A stretch of 64,000 bases of DNA. Source: Luteibacter yeojuensis. Its GTDB lineage: Bacteria; Pseudomonadota; Gammaproteobacteria; Xanthomonadales; Rhodanobacteraceae. The first letter of the stretch is position 1. Each line of letters starts with the position of its first letter. Under the pieces are notes generated by a model. That model was given only the letters and a program-made list of their open reading frames with translations. It was not told the DNA's origin and ran no database searches. Both the position numbers and the translations under genes were made by a program. Shown in pieces: positions 23,376 to 31,781 of this stretch. The stretch is from assembly GCF_011742875.1 (NCBI RefSeq), contig NZ_JAAQTL010000001.1, forward strand, positions 3,230,867 to 3,294,866. Reading direction: 5' to 3'.

Positions 23376-24608
23376 ATGGGACGATGCGGGTCCGCCTGCA
23401 CCTGGCCGATTTCCTTGCTGAAGACCCTGATCTGGCGCCCGTTCCAGCGCCTCCTCGACTTCGTATCCGGCTCCGCCACCGGTGGATTCGTTCTCATGGG
23501 CGCCGCCGTGGTGGCCCTGGTGACGGCCAATTCACCCTTCAGGGATGCGTACGAAAGCCTTCTCGCGCTGCACATCGGTCCCCTGAGTGTCCTGCACTGG
23601 GTCAACGACGGCCTGATGGCGATCTTCTTTCTCCTCGTCGGCCTCGAAATCAAGCGGGAAGTCGTCGATGGCGAACTGGCGGACCGCCGTAGCCGCCTTC
23701 TTCCCGGCGTCGCCGCCCTGGGTGGCATGCTGGTCCCGGCGCTGATTTACCTGCTCATCAACGGCACTTCGGGCGAAACTTCCACGGGCTGGGCCATCCC
23801 CTCGGCCACGGACATCGCCTTTGCGCTCGGCGTCGCGGCCCTCCTCGGGAGTCGGGTGCCGTCATCCCTCAAGGCGTTTCTCGCGGCGCTGGCCATCATC
23901 GACGACCTCGGGGCCGTGATCATCATCGCGGTCTTCTATACCCCGCACCTCGACCTGCCTTCCCTTGGCGGCGCCATCGCGGTCGTCGGTGCGATGGCCG
24001 GGCTCAACCGCTTCGGCGTGCGGACGTTGTGGCCGTACCTGGCGCTCGGCGTGGCCCTGTGGTTCCTGGTCCACGCCTCGGGTATCCATGCCACGCTGGC
24101 CGGAGTAGCCACCGCCTTCTGCATTCCGCTGAGGGACGAGCAGGGGCGGGCACCATCGGATGGCGATTGCACGTACTCCCCTTTGCTGCGGCTCGAACAC
24201 GCTCTCCATCGCCTGGTGCCGCTTACGGTCCTGCCCCTCTTCGGGCTGGCCAACGCAGGCATCGTGTTGTCCGGGATCGGCCTCGATCAGTGGCTGGCGC
24301 CCGTCACCCTCGGCGTCGGCCTCGGCCTCGCGCTCGGAAAAGTCATCGGCGTTTTCTCGACAGCCTTCGTCGCCATCCGCCTCGGATGGACAGCGATGCC
24401 GCGGAATGCCACTTATCGTCAGCTGCTCGGCACAGCGCTTCTTTGCGGCATCGGCTTCACGATGTCGTTGTTCATCGGCATGCTGGCTTTCCCGGAACAG
24501 CAGGCGCTTCAGGACGAGGCGAAGCTCGGCATTCTTGCCGGCTCGGTGCTTTCCGGCTTCGCCGGATGGATCTACCTGCGAGTCCCGGCGCGAACCGTAT
24601 CGGCCTGA
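23376..24608 (+). CDS. nhaA: Na+/H+ antiporter NhaA
   Basis: This inner-membrane electrogenic sodium/proton antiporter of 410 residues has about 12 hydrophobic helices. The ion-binding aspartates are present as Asp176-Asp177 in ALAIIDDLGAVII. The assembly region SATDIAFALGVAALLG includes the Asp matching E. coli Asp133. Typical motifs GLEIKREVVDGEL and CGIGFTMSLFIGMLAF are seen. Its ATG at 23376 directly follows AAGGA, which is unusually close; the true start may be slightly further downstream. It is a single gene after a strong terminator. Confidence 0.93.
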   Translation: MGRCGSACTWPISLLKTLIWRPFQRLLDFVSGSATGGFVLMGAAVVALVTANSPFRDAYESLLALHIGPLSVLHWVNDGLMAIFFLLVGLEIKREVVDGELADRRSRLLPGVAALGGMLVPALIYLLINGTSGETSTGWAIPSATDIAFALGVAALLGSRVPSSLKAFLAALAIIDDLGAVIIIAVFYTPHLDLPSLGGAIAVVGAMAGLNRFGVRTLWPYLALGVALWFLVHASGIHATLAGVATAFCIPLRDEQGRAPSDGDCTYSPLLRLEHALHRLVPLTVLPLFGLANAGIVLSGIGLDQWLAPVTLGVGLGLALGKVIGVFSTAFVAIRLGWTAMPRNATYRQLLGTALLCGIGFTMSLFIGMLAFPEQQALQDEAKLGILAGSVLSGFAGWIYLRVPARTVSA

Positions 24609-24639
24609 GCGCCGGCGGGATTATTAACTATAGATGTAG

Positions 24640-24668
24640 TTGACAATCGCCCGGCGGCCGCCTATATC
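24640..24668 (+). promoter_or_regulatory. Sigma-70 promoter of the blaI/blaR1-like operon
   Basis: TTGACA (24640-24645) and TATATC (24663-24668) are separated by exactly 17 nt. The -35 is a perfect consensus. A dyad ACTA-N6-TAGT overlaps the upstream side of the -35, and a stronger operator begins inside the -10. Confidence 0.75.
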
Positions 24669-24687
24669 TACTACACCGATAGTAGAT
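24666..24687. promoter_or_regulatory. BlaI/MecI-type operator
   Basis: ATCTACTA (24666-24673) and TAGTAGAT (24680-24687) form a perfect 8-bp inverted repeat with a 6-nt spacer. It overlaps the -10 box and lies 19 bp before the repressor ATG. The TACTA/TAGTA half sites resemble BlaI-family operators, so autorepression is expected. Confidence 0.7.
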
Positions 24688-24706
24688 AGCGGGGCGGGCG
24701 TTGGCC

Positions 24707-24892
24707 ATGAAGATCTCCCTCACCGACCGCGAGGCGGACATCAAGCGGGTGCTCTGGGATCACGGCCCCTCTCTCGTGACGGATGTCCGCGAACGATTGA
24801 GCGACAAGCTCGCCTATACCAACGTGCTTACGGTGCTGCGCACGCTGCAGGCCAAATGGCTGGCAGAGCGGTCCGCCAAGGAAAAATCGTGA
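24707..24892 (+). CDS. BlaI/MecI family repressor, internally shortened (DNA-binding domain only)
   Basis: This 61-residue protein matches the winged-helix half of BlaI-type repressors: KISLTDREADIKRVLWDHGP, then DVRERLSDKLAYTNVLTVLR and TLQAKW. Family members are about 120-130 residues. The dimerisation half and the protease cleavage region are missing, and the ending LAERSAKEKS looks like a normal family C-terminus joined directly after the DNA-binding part. This suggests an in-frame internal deletion. ATG 24707 is preceded by GGGCGGGCG. Its stop overlaps the next ATG as TGATG. It may bind its operator weakly, act as a decoy, or be inactive. Confidence 0.75.
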   Translation: MKISLTDREADIKRVLWDHGPSLVTDVRERLSDKLAYTNVLTVLRTLQAKWLAERSAKEKS

Positions 24893-26397
24893 TGCTCGCC
24901 TGGATGATCTATGCCGGCCTCGTCGCGATCGCGCTCAGTGGGGCGGCCCTGCTGGCCGAGCGGGCGGCCAAGCATCGTCGGATGCCCACGCGCTGGGCCT
25001 GGATTATCGCCATCGCGACGTCGCTGTTCCTGCCGATAACGATGGCGACGGTTTCCATGCCGCCGCCTCGCTCGCTCGAGCCGGCAGGTACGTCCGCGTC
25101 ATTCACCCTGCGTGATACGACCTCCCTCCCGCTGGCGTCGACGGTCATCGACTGGAGTGGGGCAAAGTCGTACACGTCGTCCGTCGAGGTCAATTCGCTT
25201 CTGCGGGACATATGGTTGGCCGGTTCGATCACCCTGGTGCTGTTTCTGGGCGTGGGCACGGCCTTGTTCCATCGCCGTAAACGCAGCTGGGCACGGGGGA
25301 CCTTGTGTGGCGTACCTGTACTCCTCTCCGACAACGTGGGGCCTGCGGTCGTCGGACTGATCCGTTCGCGCATCGTGGTGCCGGCCTGGGTGCTGCGGGA
25401 GTCGCCGGAACAGCAGTCCTACGTCATGGCCCATGAGCAATCGCATCTGAAAGCACGCGATCCGCTGCTTGTGGCCATCGCGTTGGTTCTCCTGGTGTCC
25501 ATGCCGTGGAGCCCGTTGCTTTGGTGGCAGTTCCATCGTCTTCGCTGCGCCATCGAAGTGGACTGCGATGCGCGTGTCCTGGGCGATGGCGGAGATGTCG
25601 AGACCTATTGCGAAACGTTGATCCAGGTGGGGCAGAACCAGTCCGAGTACATCGCGGCGGTCACGGCGATGTCGGAATCCAGGTCGTTTCTCGAACGGAG
25701 GATACGCATCATGTTGTCGAAACCGGGGAAATTGGCAGGCGCGATGGCGTTCGGACTGATCAGCATTTCCCTCGGCATGGCGATATTCGCTGCAAGGGTC
25801 ACGCCGCCTGTTTCCGCCGCACCGCTTGCGAACGGCGCGATAACGGTAAATCCGGGGCTTCTCGACGAATATGTTGGCTTTTACGAACTCAGCGATTACT
25901 CGCTGGTCACGGTGGCGCGCAAAGGGGACGGGTTGACCGTGGCACCCATTGGCCAGTTCGTCGCGCAGGGCGTCATCGATGTTTCTCCCCTCGGCGACAG
26001 GGAGTTCTCCATACCGAGCATCGATGTCACGCTCGAGTTCATCGGGGGTGGTGGAGGTCAGGCCAGGTCCCTGACGGTACGCGAGCATGGACGCATCGTC
26101 ATGGAGGCTCCCCGCGTGGGTCCCGCCACCGCGGATCGGATTCGCGAAGACCTGGCGGCCCGGGTCAAGGACCAGAAACCTTTTCCCGACAGCGAGAATG
26201 CGCTTAAGCAGATATTGAACGCCTCGGACGCGCACAGTGCCGCAAGGCTTGGCTCGGTCGAGTCTTACAAGTTCGAAGGTGTCACCGACTACGGCTGGGA
26301 TATCTACGATGTTCAATACGAGCATGGTGCGCAGCAGGTATTCATCCAGCTCAACAGGAACGGCGCGATCGCAAACTCCGTCATGCGTCGCCAGTAA
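24892..26397 (+). CDS. M56 family membrane metallopeptidase (BlaR1/MecR1-like)
   Basis: This 501-residue membrane protein has N-terminal helices at about 5-22 and 36-54, another near 108-126, and the gluzincin motif His181-Glu-Gln-Ser-His185 (VMAHEQSHLKARDP). A further helix follows the active site. CAIEVDCDARVLGDG supplies the third zinc ligand. In BlaR1 the protease cleaves the cognate repressor. After a last helix (about 282-300) the C-terminal 200 residues do not look like the penicillin-binding sensor of BlaR1, so the signal sensed may differ. The start ATG overlaps the truncated repressor's stop, implying coupled translation. Confidence 0.88.
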   Translation: MLAWMIYAGLVAIALSGAALLAERAAKHRRMPTRWAWIIAIATSLFLPITMATVSMPPPRSLEPAGTSASFTLRDTTSLPLASTVIDWSGAKSYTSSVEVNSLLRDIWLAGSITLVLFLGVGTALFHRRKRSWARGTLCGVPVLLSDNVGPAVVGLIRSRIVVPAWVLRESPEQQSYVMAHEQSHLKARDPLLVAIALVLLVSMPWSPLLWWQFHRLRCAIEVDCDARVLGDGGDVETYCETLIQVGQNQSEYIAAVTAMSESRSFLERRIRIMLSKPGKLAGAMAFGLISISLGMAIFAARVTPPVSAAPLANGAITVNPGLLDEYVGFYELSDYSLVTVARKGDGLTVAPIGQFVAQGVIDVSPLGDREFSIPSIDVTLEFIGGGGGQARSLTVREHGRIVMEAPRVGPATADRIREDLAARVKDQKPFPDSENALKQILNASDAHSAARLGSVESYKFEGVTDYGWDIYDVQYEHGAQQVFIQLNRNGAIANSVMRRQ

Positions 26398-26408
26398 GGA
26401 CATCCGAC

Positions 26409-27914
26409 ATGCAGTTCATTCGAAAGCGCGCTTTCCATAGCGCGGCGGTTATCGCTGCGGCATGTTCCGCCCCTGTCCTCGCTGAGCCGGCCCGGTGCCC
26501 TGCCATCGACGAGGCGGCGGGCGGTCCCAGCAACGCCCATACCCGCTATGTCGAGGCCAATTTGCAACCGCCGGTCATCAAACGCGGCGACAAGCCGTTC
26601 AGCCTGGCCGAGCGCATGCGCCGATACGAAGTACCCGGTATCAGCATCGCCGTGATTCACAACGGCAAGATCGACTGGGCGCGCGGCTGGGGTGTGCGCG
26701 ACACCGCAAGCTGTGCACCTGTGACGCCGGACACGGATTTCCAGGTCGCGTCGATCAGCAAGGTCGTGACGGCCGTGCTGGCGCTTCGGTTGGCGGGGCA
26801 AGGGTGGATCAGCCTGAACCGGGACATCGACGATGCGCTTGATTCGTGGAAGCTGCCCGAGGATCCGAAGCTGGCCCCTCATGGGGTGACCCTTCGCCAG
26901 CTGCTGAGCCATACCGCCGGGCTCGGTGTTCATGGCTTCGCCGGTTACGCGCCAGGCGCGCCGCTACCCACGCCCGCGCAGATCCTCGACGGCATGCCGC
27001 CTGCCAATACCCCCGCCGTGCGCAGCGTGCTCCCGGCGGGTGCGCAATTCGAATACTCCGGCGGCGGTTACGTGTTGACGCAACTCGCTCTCTCCGACGT
27101 GAGCGGCATGCCCTTCGAGAAACTTGCCCAACGCGAAGTGTTCGGTCCTCTCCACATGACACGAAGCGCCTTCGCCGCGGTGCCGCCGCCGGCGATCCGC
27201 GCCAACATGGCATCCGGTCACGAGAACGGCACGCCGATTCCCGGGGGCTACCTCGCACAGCCGGAACTTGCCCCCGCCGGGTTATGGACAAGCGCGGGTG
27301 ATCTCGCCCGGTTGCTGATCGACGTCCAGGCATCCGCCGAGGGCAGGCAAGGTCATCGCCTCACGCCAGCCATGACCCGGAGGATGCTGACACCGGTCAA
27401 GGACAATTGGGGACTCGGCGTCGCGTTGTATACGGGTAAACAGGAGCGGTTCGGACACGATGGCGTGAACAGGGGATACGAATCCTTCATGGTGTCGTAC
27501 GTCGGCAAGGGCGATGGCGTAGTAGTCCTGACCAATGGAGGTGACGGCCGCCGACTGATGAATGAAGTGGTGCGCGCCGTCGCCACCGACTACGGCTGGA
27601 CCGACATCGCTGCCCCGGCGACCGAGGAGAAGATACTGTCGCTCGCGGAGCTTTCGAAAGCGAACGGACGCTTCGTCGGTGGCGGACTCAACGTGGTCTT
27701 CGAAGCGCGCCCGGACGGGTTGTATGCAAACGCGGGCGCCCCCGTTCCCGAGCGCCTGATCGCGCTCTCGCCCACGCGCTTTCGATCCGAGTCCCTGGGC
27801 GTCACGGGTGAGTTCGCTCCCGACTTTTCGAGCATGACCTTTATCGAAGGCGGCCCACCGATGAAGCTCAAGCGCGTGGAGGCAGCGCCGCCACCGAAGA
27901 CGGCGGCCAACTAG
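26409..27914 (+). CDS. Serine hydrolase, beta-lactamase (class C-like) family
   Basis: This exported protein of 501 residues has a signal peptide (FHSAAVIAAACSAPVLA). The catalytic Ser115-x-x-Lys118 lies in FQVASISKVVTAVLAL. The second motif is Tyr-Ser-Gly in FEYSGGGYVLTQL, and LLSHTAGLGVHGF is typical of the group. A C-terminal domain of about 100 residues follows the catalytic part. Such proteins include esterases, D-aminopeptidases and beta-lactamases; hydrolysis of beta-lactams is not shown by sequence. It is 11 bp downstream of the BlaR1-like gene and is likely a target of that regulatory pair. Its stop overlaps the convergent DJ-1 gene at CTAG. Confidence 0.87.
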   Translation: MQFIRKRAFHSAAVIAAACSAPVLAEPARCPAIDEAAGGPSNAHTRYVEANLQPPVIKRGDKPFSLAERMRRYEVPGISIAVIHNGKIDWARGWGVRDTASCAPVTPDTDFQVASISKVVTAVLALRLAGQGWISLNRDIDDALDSWKLPEDPKLAPHGVTLRQLLSHTAGLGVHGFAGYAPGAPLPTPAQILDGMPPANTPAVRSVLPAGAQFEYSGGGYVLTQLALSDVSGMPFEKLAQREVFGPLHMTRSAFAAVPPPAIRANMASGHENGTPIPGGYLAQPELAPAGLWTSAGDLARLLIDVQASAEGRQGHRLTPAMTRRMLTPVKDNWGLGVALYTGKQERFGHDGVNRGYESFMVSYVGKGDGVVVLTNGGDGRRLMNEVVRAVATDYGWTDIAAPATEEKILSLAELSKANGRFVGGGLNVVFEARPDGLYANAGAPVPERLIALSPTRFRSESLGVTGEFAPDFSSMTFIEGGPPMKLKRVEAAPPPKTAAN

Positions 27915-28594
27915 CGCGAGCGGAGCATTGCGAGGAGCACCGTGGCTCCGGGCCCGGACGATGCGGGGTTCTGGCCGGTGACAAGGAGGCCATCGACCAG
28001 TACGTAGATCTTCCAGTCGTCCGTCTTGGAGAAGACGCCGCCATTCTTCTTCAACGCATCCTCGACGAGGAAAGGCACGACGTTCGTAAGCTGTACGGCA
28101 TCTTCTTCGGTATTCGTGAAGCCGGTGACCTTCTTACCCTTCACCAGCCATTCGCCATCCGGCCCCTTCACATGGCGCAACACGCCGGGCGCATGGCATA
28201 CAAACGCGATGTGCTTGCCGGCGGCGTAGAACGATTCGATCAGCTTGATCGAGACCGGGTCTTCGGCCAGGTCCCACATCGGGCCATGGCCGCCCGGATA
28301 GAACACGGCATCGAATCCTTCGTGTGAGACCTCGGAGAGCTTCACCGTCTTCGAAAGCCTGTCCTGGGCTACCTTATCCTTCTTGTAACGCGCGGTCAGT
28401 TCCGTCTGGAATTCGGGATCGTCGCTCTTGGGATCGAAGGGTGGCAGGCCGCCCTTCGGCGAGGAAAGCACCAGGTCCACGCCGGCTTCCTGGAACACGT
28501 AGTACGGTGCAGCGAATTCCTCTAACCAGAACCCGGTCTTCTTGCCGGTATTGCCGAGCTGGTCGTGGGACGTGATGACCATCAGGATCTTCAT
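27911..28594 (-). CDS. Type 1 glutamine amidotransferase-like protein, DJ-1/PfpI family (Hsp31-like)
   Basis: This 227-residue cytosolic DJ-1/PfpI superfamily protein has the nucleophile elbow cysteine in IAFVCHAPGVLRHV, the acidic strand FDAVFYPGGHGPMWDL, and the N-terminal LMVITSHDQLGNTGKKTGFW seen in the chaperone/glyoxalase branch. Relatives have glyoxalase III or deglycase-like activity; which applies here is unknown. The ATG at 28594 overlaps the stop of a possible 63-residue upstream ORF (ATGA). It is convergent with the beta-lactamase-family gene. Confidence 0.9.
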   Translation of the reverse strand: MKILMVITSHDQLGNTGKKTGFWLEEFAAPYYVFQEAGVDLVLSSPKGGLPPFDPKSDDPEFQTELTARYKKDKVAQDRLSKTVKLSEVSHEGFDAVFYPGGHGPMWDLAEDPVSIKLIESFYAAGKHIAFVCHAPGVLRHVKGPDGEWLVKGKKVTGFTNTEEDAVQLTNVVPFLVEDALKKNGGVFSKTDDWKIYVLVDGLLVTGQNPASSGPGATVLLAMLRSR

Positions 28595-28782
28595 GGCTGC
28601 ACCTCGCGCTTCGGAAGCGCAAGAGTGGAGCCTTCGACGTGAATTTTCTTGCTATAAGCCCGCCGGTCTTGGGGTTTCTTCCTGTGGCGCTCAGGGTGGC
28701 GGACGACACCATGATGATTCTGAAAAATGCGCTCAACGAGAGACAAGGGCAAAGCGGTTTTGGCGTCGACGGCATAGCTCAT
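28591..28782 (-). CDS. Possible small basic protein translationally coupled to the DJ-1 gene
   Basis: This 63-residue ORF starts MSYAVDAKTALPLSLVERIF and ends STLALPKREVQP; it is basic and without a recognised domain. Two facts favour translation: a strong ribosome site AGGAG 8 nt before ATG 28782, and an ATGA overlap of its stop with the DJ-1 start. Against it, the C-terminal half has a composition that could be chance reading of a leader. I treat it as possible rather than likely. Confidence 0.4.
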   Translation of the reverse strand: MSYAVDAKTALPLSLVERIFQNHHGVVRHPERHRKKPQDRRAYSKKIHVEGSTLALPKREVQP

Positions 28783-28994
28783 CAACCTTTCTCCTGACAC
28801 GCGACGTAGTTAGCCTCGATCAGCTTACGCGGCCTTGTTAGGTAGCCAAGAAATTCTTCACCCGCCGGTTCAGGAAAAAATAGGCGCTCAAAGCCTCTTG
28901 ATGCCTTCAGGCTCGAACGAGCTGGAAGGCGATCTTGATCGGACCGACCTGGCACGGCGGTTTATGCTCGGCATTTTCCGGATAAGGAGACCTC

Positions 28995-29267
28995 ATGAAG
29001 CTCACCGTCGCTGTCTTCATCCTCGCCTTCCTCGCAACAAGCGCCGCGGCTGCCGACACCTATCGCTTCGGTTCCCAGGTGATCTCCACCGGCGACAGCG
29101 AAGGTCGCCTGCGCCAGGTGGCAGGCAAGCCGGATCGCGAAACCCCTATCGAGACCCGTCGTGGCGGCCTGGAAGGCTACCGGCTGGAGTACTACCGGCG
29201 CGGCAAGTCGGTGCAGATCGAGGTGGTGAACGGCAGGGTGGCCAAGATCACGCAGATCGACAGCTGA
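28995..29267 (+). CDS. DUF2845-like small secreted protein
   Basis: This 90-residue protein has a signal peptide (VAVFILAFLATSAAA, cleavage near residue 19). The mature part RFGSQVISTGDSEGRLRQVA, KPDRETPIETRR and GKSVQIEVVNGRVAKITQI fits the DUF2845 pattern, a small periplasmic fold related to SmpA/BamE-like modules. The ribosome site AAGGAG lies a few bases before the ATG. The function is unknown. The neighbouring genes are nitrogen-regulatory ntrB/ntrC, separated by 120 bp. Confidence 0.8.
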   Translation: MKLTVAVFILAFLATSAAAADTYRFGSQVISTGDSEGRLRQVAGKPDRETPIETRRGGLEGYRLEYYRRGKSVQIEVVNGRVAKITQIDS

Positions 29268-29387
29268 CGTCGATTACCCCAAATGCGGCCACGCAAACCG
29301 GTGCCTATTTGGTACGAGCGTGCGCTCGCCGGGCTTTACGCCTTGGCGTGCATTGCAGCAGTCGCCATAAATCCCTAAATTGGTGCA

Positions 29388-30395
29388 ATGCACGCACCAG
29401 ACCAAGCCGAACTCCTGACGCTCCTGGGCACGGGCGTAGCCCTGCTCGAGCCAGACGGTCGCATGTCATGGCTCAATCCCGCCCTCGCCGAAATGCTCGG
29501 TGTAGGCCAGCGCACGGCTACCGGCCAGGATCTGACGACTCTTATGCGGAATCCGGCGCTGGCTCCCCATCTGGAACGAGCCCGCACCGAGCGGCGTGCC
29601 TTCAACCTGCGAACAGCCTGCCTTGGCGTCGGGCGTGGCCAGGAACTGGTCGCCGACGTCTCCATGCAACGGGTCGACGATGGCCGGATCCTGGTCGAGG
29701 TCCACCCACTGGCCGCCGACCTGGCCCCGGCCGACACGCCGTTGTCCGCCACGCTGCGCGGCTTCGCCCATGAGGTAAAGAATCCACTGGCAGGCCTGCG
29801 CGGCGCAGCCCAGCTGCTCGAACGCCGGGTCGGCGACGCCGACCTCCGCCGGCTTGCCGCCATGGTGATCGCCGAAGCCGATCGCCTCGCCACACTGGCC
29901 GACGGCCTGCTGCGTCACGGCGGCGCGGCGCGGATCGCGCCGGTCAACGTGCATGAACTCCTCGAGCGCCTCGGAGCACTGCTCGCCTCGGAGCCCCATG
30001 CCCCGGACATTCGGCACGACTACGATCCGAGCCTCCCCGACATCCTCGGTGACGCAGACCGTCTGCTGCAGGTGCTCCTGAACCTCGCGCGCAACGCCAT
30101 CCAGGCAGACGCGGGCACCGTCACGCTCCGCACCCGCGTCGAACACGGCGTCCGCCTCGGTGATCGCATCGCGCGCGCCGCGCTTCGTATCGACGTCGTC
30201 GACAACGGCCCCGGGGTACCGGACGATCTGCGCGACACGCTCTTCCATCCGCTCGTCTCCGGCCGGCCCGACGGCACCGGCCTGGGCCTCGCCCTCTCGC
30301 GCGAAATCGCGATCGAGCACGGCGGCGACCTGCGTTACACGAGCCATCCCGGCGAGACGACCTTCTCGCTCTACCTCCCGATGGAGCGCCCATGA
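29388..30395 (+). CDS. glnL: Nitrogen regulation sensor histidine kinase NtrB
   Basis: This soluble histidine kinase of 335 residues partners NtrC. The N-terminal PAS domain covers about 1-110 (GTGVALLEPDGRMSWLNPAL). The phospho-acceptor is His128 in GFAHEVKNPLAGLRGAAQLL. The ATP-binding domain has the N box LLNLARNAIQAD, G1 DVVDNGPGVPDDL and G2 GTGLGLALSREIAIEHGG. In enteric bacteria NtrB phosphorylates NtrC when nitrogen is scarce and is restrained by PII; this is taken from the family. Its stop overlaps the ntrC start as ATGA, giving translational coupling. Confidence 0.92.
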   Translation: MHAPDQAELLTLLGTGVALLEPDGRMSWLNPALAEMLGVGQRTATGQDLTTLMRNPALAPHLERARTERRAFNLRTACLGVGRGQELVADVSMQRVDDGRILVEVHPLAADLAPADTPLSATLRGFAHEVKNPLAGLRGAAQLLERRVGDADLRRLAAMVIAEADRLATLADGLLRHGGAARIAPVNVHELLERLGALLASEPHAPDIRHDYDPSLPDILGDADRLLQVLLNLARNAIQADAGTVTLRTRVEHGVRLGDRIARAALRIDVVDNGPGVPDDLRDTLFHPLVSGRPDGTGLGLALSREIAIEHGGDLRYTSHPGETTFSLYLPMERP

Positions 30396-31777
30396 CCGAG
30401 ACCTGGATCGCCGACGACGACCGTGGCGTGCGCTTCGTGCTCGCCGAAGCCTTGCGCGACGCCGGCCATAGCGTGCGCGAATTCAGCACGGGCGACGCGG
30501 TGCGCGCGGCGCTCGCGGAAAGCCGGCCCGACCTGCTCGTCACCGACGTGCGCATGCCCGGCGAGGACGGCTTGCACCTCCTGGAATACCTGACCCGGCG
30601 CAACATCGGACCGGTGATCGTGATGAGCGCCTATACGGATGTGGCGACGACGGCTGCCGCGTATCGCGCGGGGGCCGCGGATTACATCGCGAAACCCTTC
30701 GACCTCGATCTGGCCGTGCAGGCGGTGGAGCGTGCGCTGGCCGCGGCGCGCGAGGAAGTCGTCGTGCCGCCGACGCGGGCGGACACCCACCCCCTGCTTG
30801 GCGAAAGCGCGGCGATGCGCGAAGTGTTCCGCCTGATCGGACGCGTGGCGGCGAGCGACCTCAATGTGTTGATCACCGGGGAAACGGGCACGGGGAAGGA
30901 GCTGGTGGCGCGCGCGTTGCACGACGAGAGCGCGCGAAGGGGCAAGCCTTACGTGACGCTCAATACGGCCGCCATCCCTTCGGACCTGCTGGAGAGCGAG
31001 CTGTTCGGTCACGAGGCGGGCGCCTTCCCCGGTGCCACGCGCCGGCATGCCGGCCGCTTCGAGCAGGCCGAGGGCGGCACGCTGTTCCTCGACGAAATCG
31101 GCGACATGCCGATCGCACTCCAGGCGCGGTTGCAGCGAGCGCTGGCCGGTGGCGAGTTCTACCGGGTCGGTGGCCGCGAGTTCATGCGCGGCGACGTGCG
31201 GATCGTGGCGGCGACGCAGCAGGATCTCGATGCACGGGTGACCGCCGGCCACTTCCGCGCCGATCTCAAGCACCACCTCGACGTGGCGCGGATCCACCTG
31301 CCGTCCCTGCGCGACCGCCGTGACGACATACCCCTGCTGGCGAAGCACTTCCTCGCGCAGGCGGCGACCGAACTGAACCTGCCGCCGAAGCGCTTCTCCC
31401 GCGGCGCGATGAAGCTGCTGGAACAGCGCGAATACCCCGGCAACGTTCGCGAACTGGAAAACCTCTGCCGCCGGCTGGCCGTCATCGCGCCCGCCGTGGA
31501 GATCCAGGCGGGCGACCTGGGCAGCCTGTCGATGGGCCAGGCGCGCGGTACCGAGTGGACCGAGGCCCTGCGTCTCTGGGCGCAGGACGCGCTGGCGCAA
31601 GGCGAGCCGGATATCCACAATCGCGCCCGCGAGGCGCTGGATAAAACCCTGTTGCAGGTCGCGTTGCTCGCCAACGACGGTCACCGGCAGAACGCGGCGG
31701 CGGCCCTCGGGGTCGGCCGCAACACCCTTACCCGTAAACTCGGCGCGTCGCGCAAGCGACGCCCATCGAATGGATGA
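30392..31777 (+). CDS. glnG: Nitrogen regulation response regulator NtrC, with variant GAFPGA loop
   Basis: This 461-residue regulator has the receiver domain at about 1-120 with phospho-acceptor Asp52 (LLVTDVRMPGEDG). The AAA+ sigma-54 interaction domain covers about 133-370, with Walker A GETGTGKE and Walker B GGTLFLDEIGDMP. A Fis-type HTH lies at the end (LGVGRNTLTRKLG). The sigma-54 contact loop reads GAFPGA (210-215): the normally invariant threonine of GAFTGA is Pro213. In NtrC/PspF studies this threonine is important for open-complex formation, so activation may be altered. It is coupled to ntrB by an ATGA overlap, and a GNAT gene follows at once. Confidence 0.92.
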   Translation: MTETWIADDDRGVRFVLAEALRDAGHSVREFSTGDAVRAALAESRPDLLVTDVRMPGEDGLHLLEYLTRRNIGPVIVMSAYTDVATTAAAYRAGAADYIAKPFDLDLAVQAVERALAAAREEVVVPPTRADTHPLLGESAAMREVFRLIGRVAASDLNVLITGETGTGKELVARALHDESARRGKPYVTLNTAAIPSDLLESELFGHEAGAFPGATRRHAGRFEQAEGGTLFLDEIGDMPIALQARLQRALAGGEFYRVGGREFMRGDVRIVAATQQDLDARVTAGHFRADLKHHLDVARIHLPSLRDRRDDIPLLAKHFLAQAATELNLPPKRFSRGAMKLLEQREYPGNVRELENLCRRLAVIAPAVEIQAGDLGSLSMGQARGTEWTEALRLWAQDALAQGEPDIHNRAREALDKTLLQVALLANDGHRQNAAAALGVGRNTLTRKLGASRKRRPSNG

Positions 31778-31781
31778 CCTC

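Noticed and set aside
29345-29375. TTGGCGTGCATTGCA upstream of ntrB as a sigma-54 promoter
   Set aside because: The GG and GC elements are separated by 8 nt instead of the required 10.
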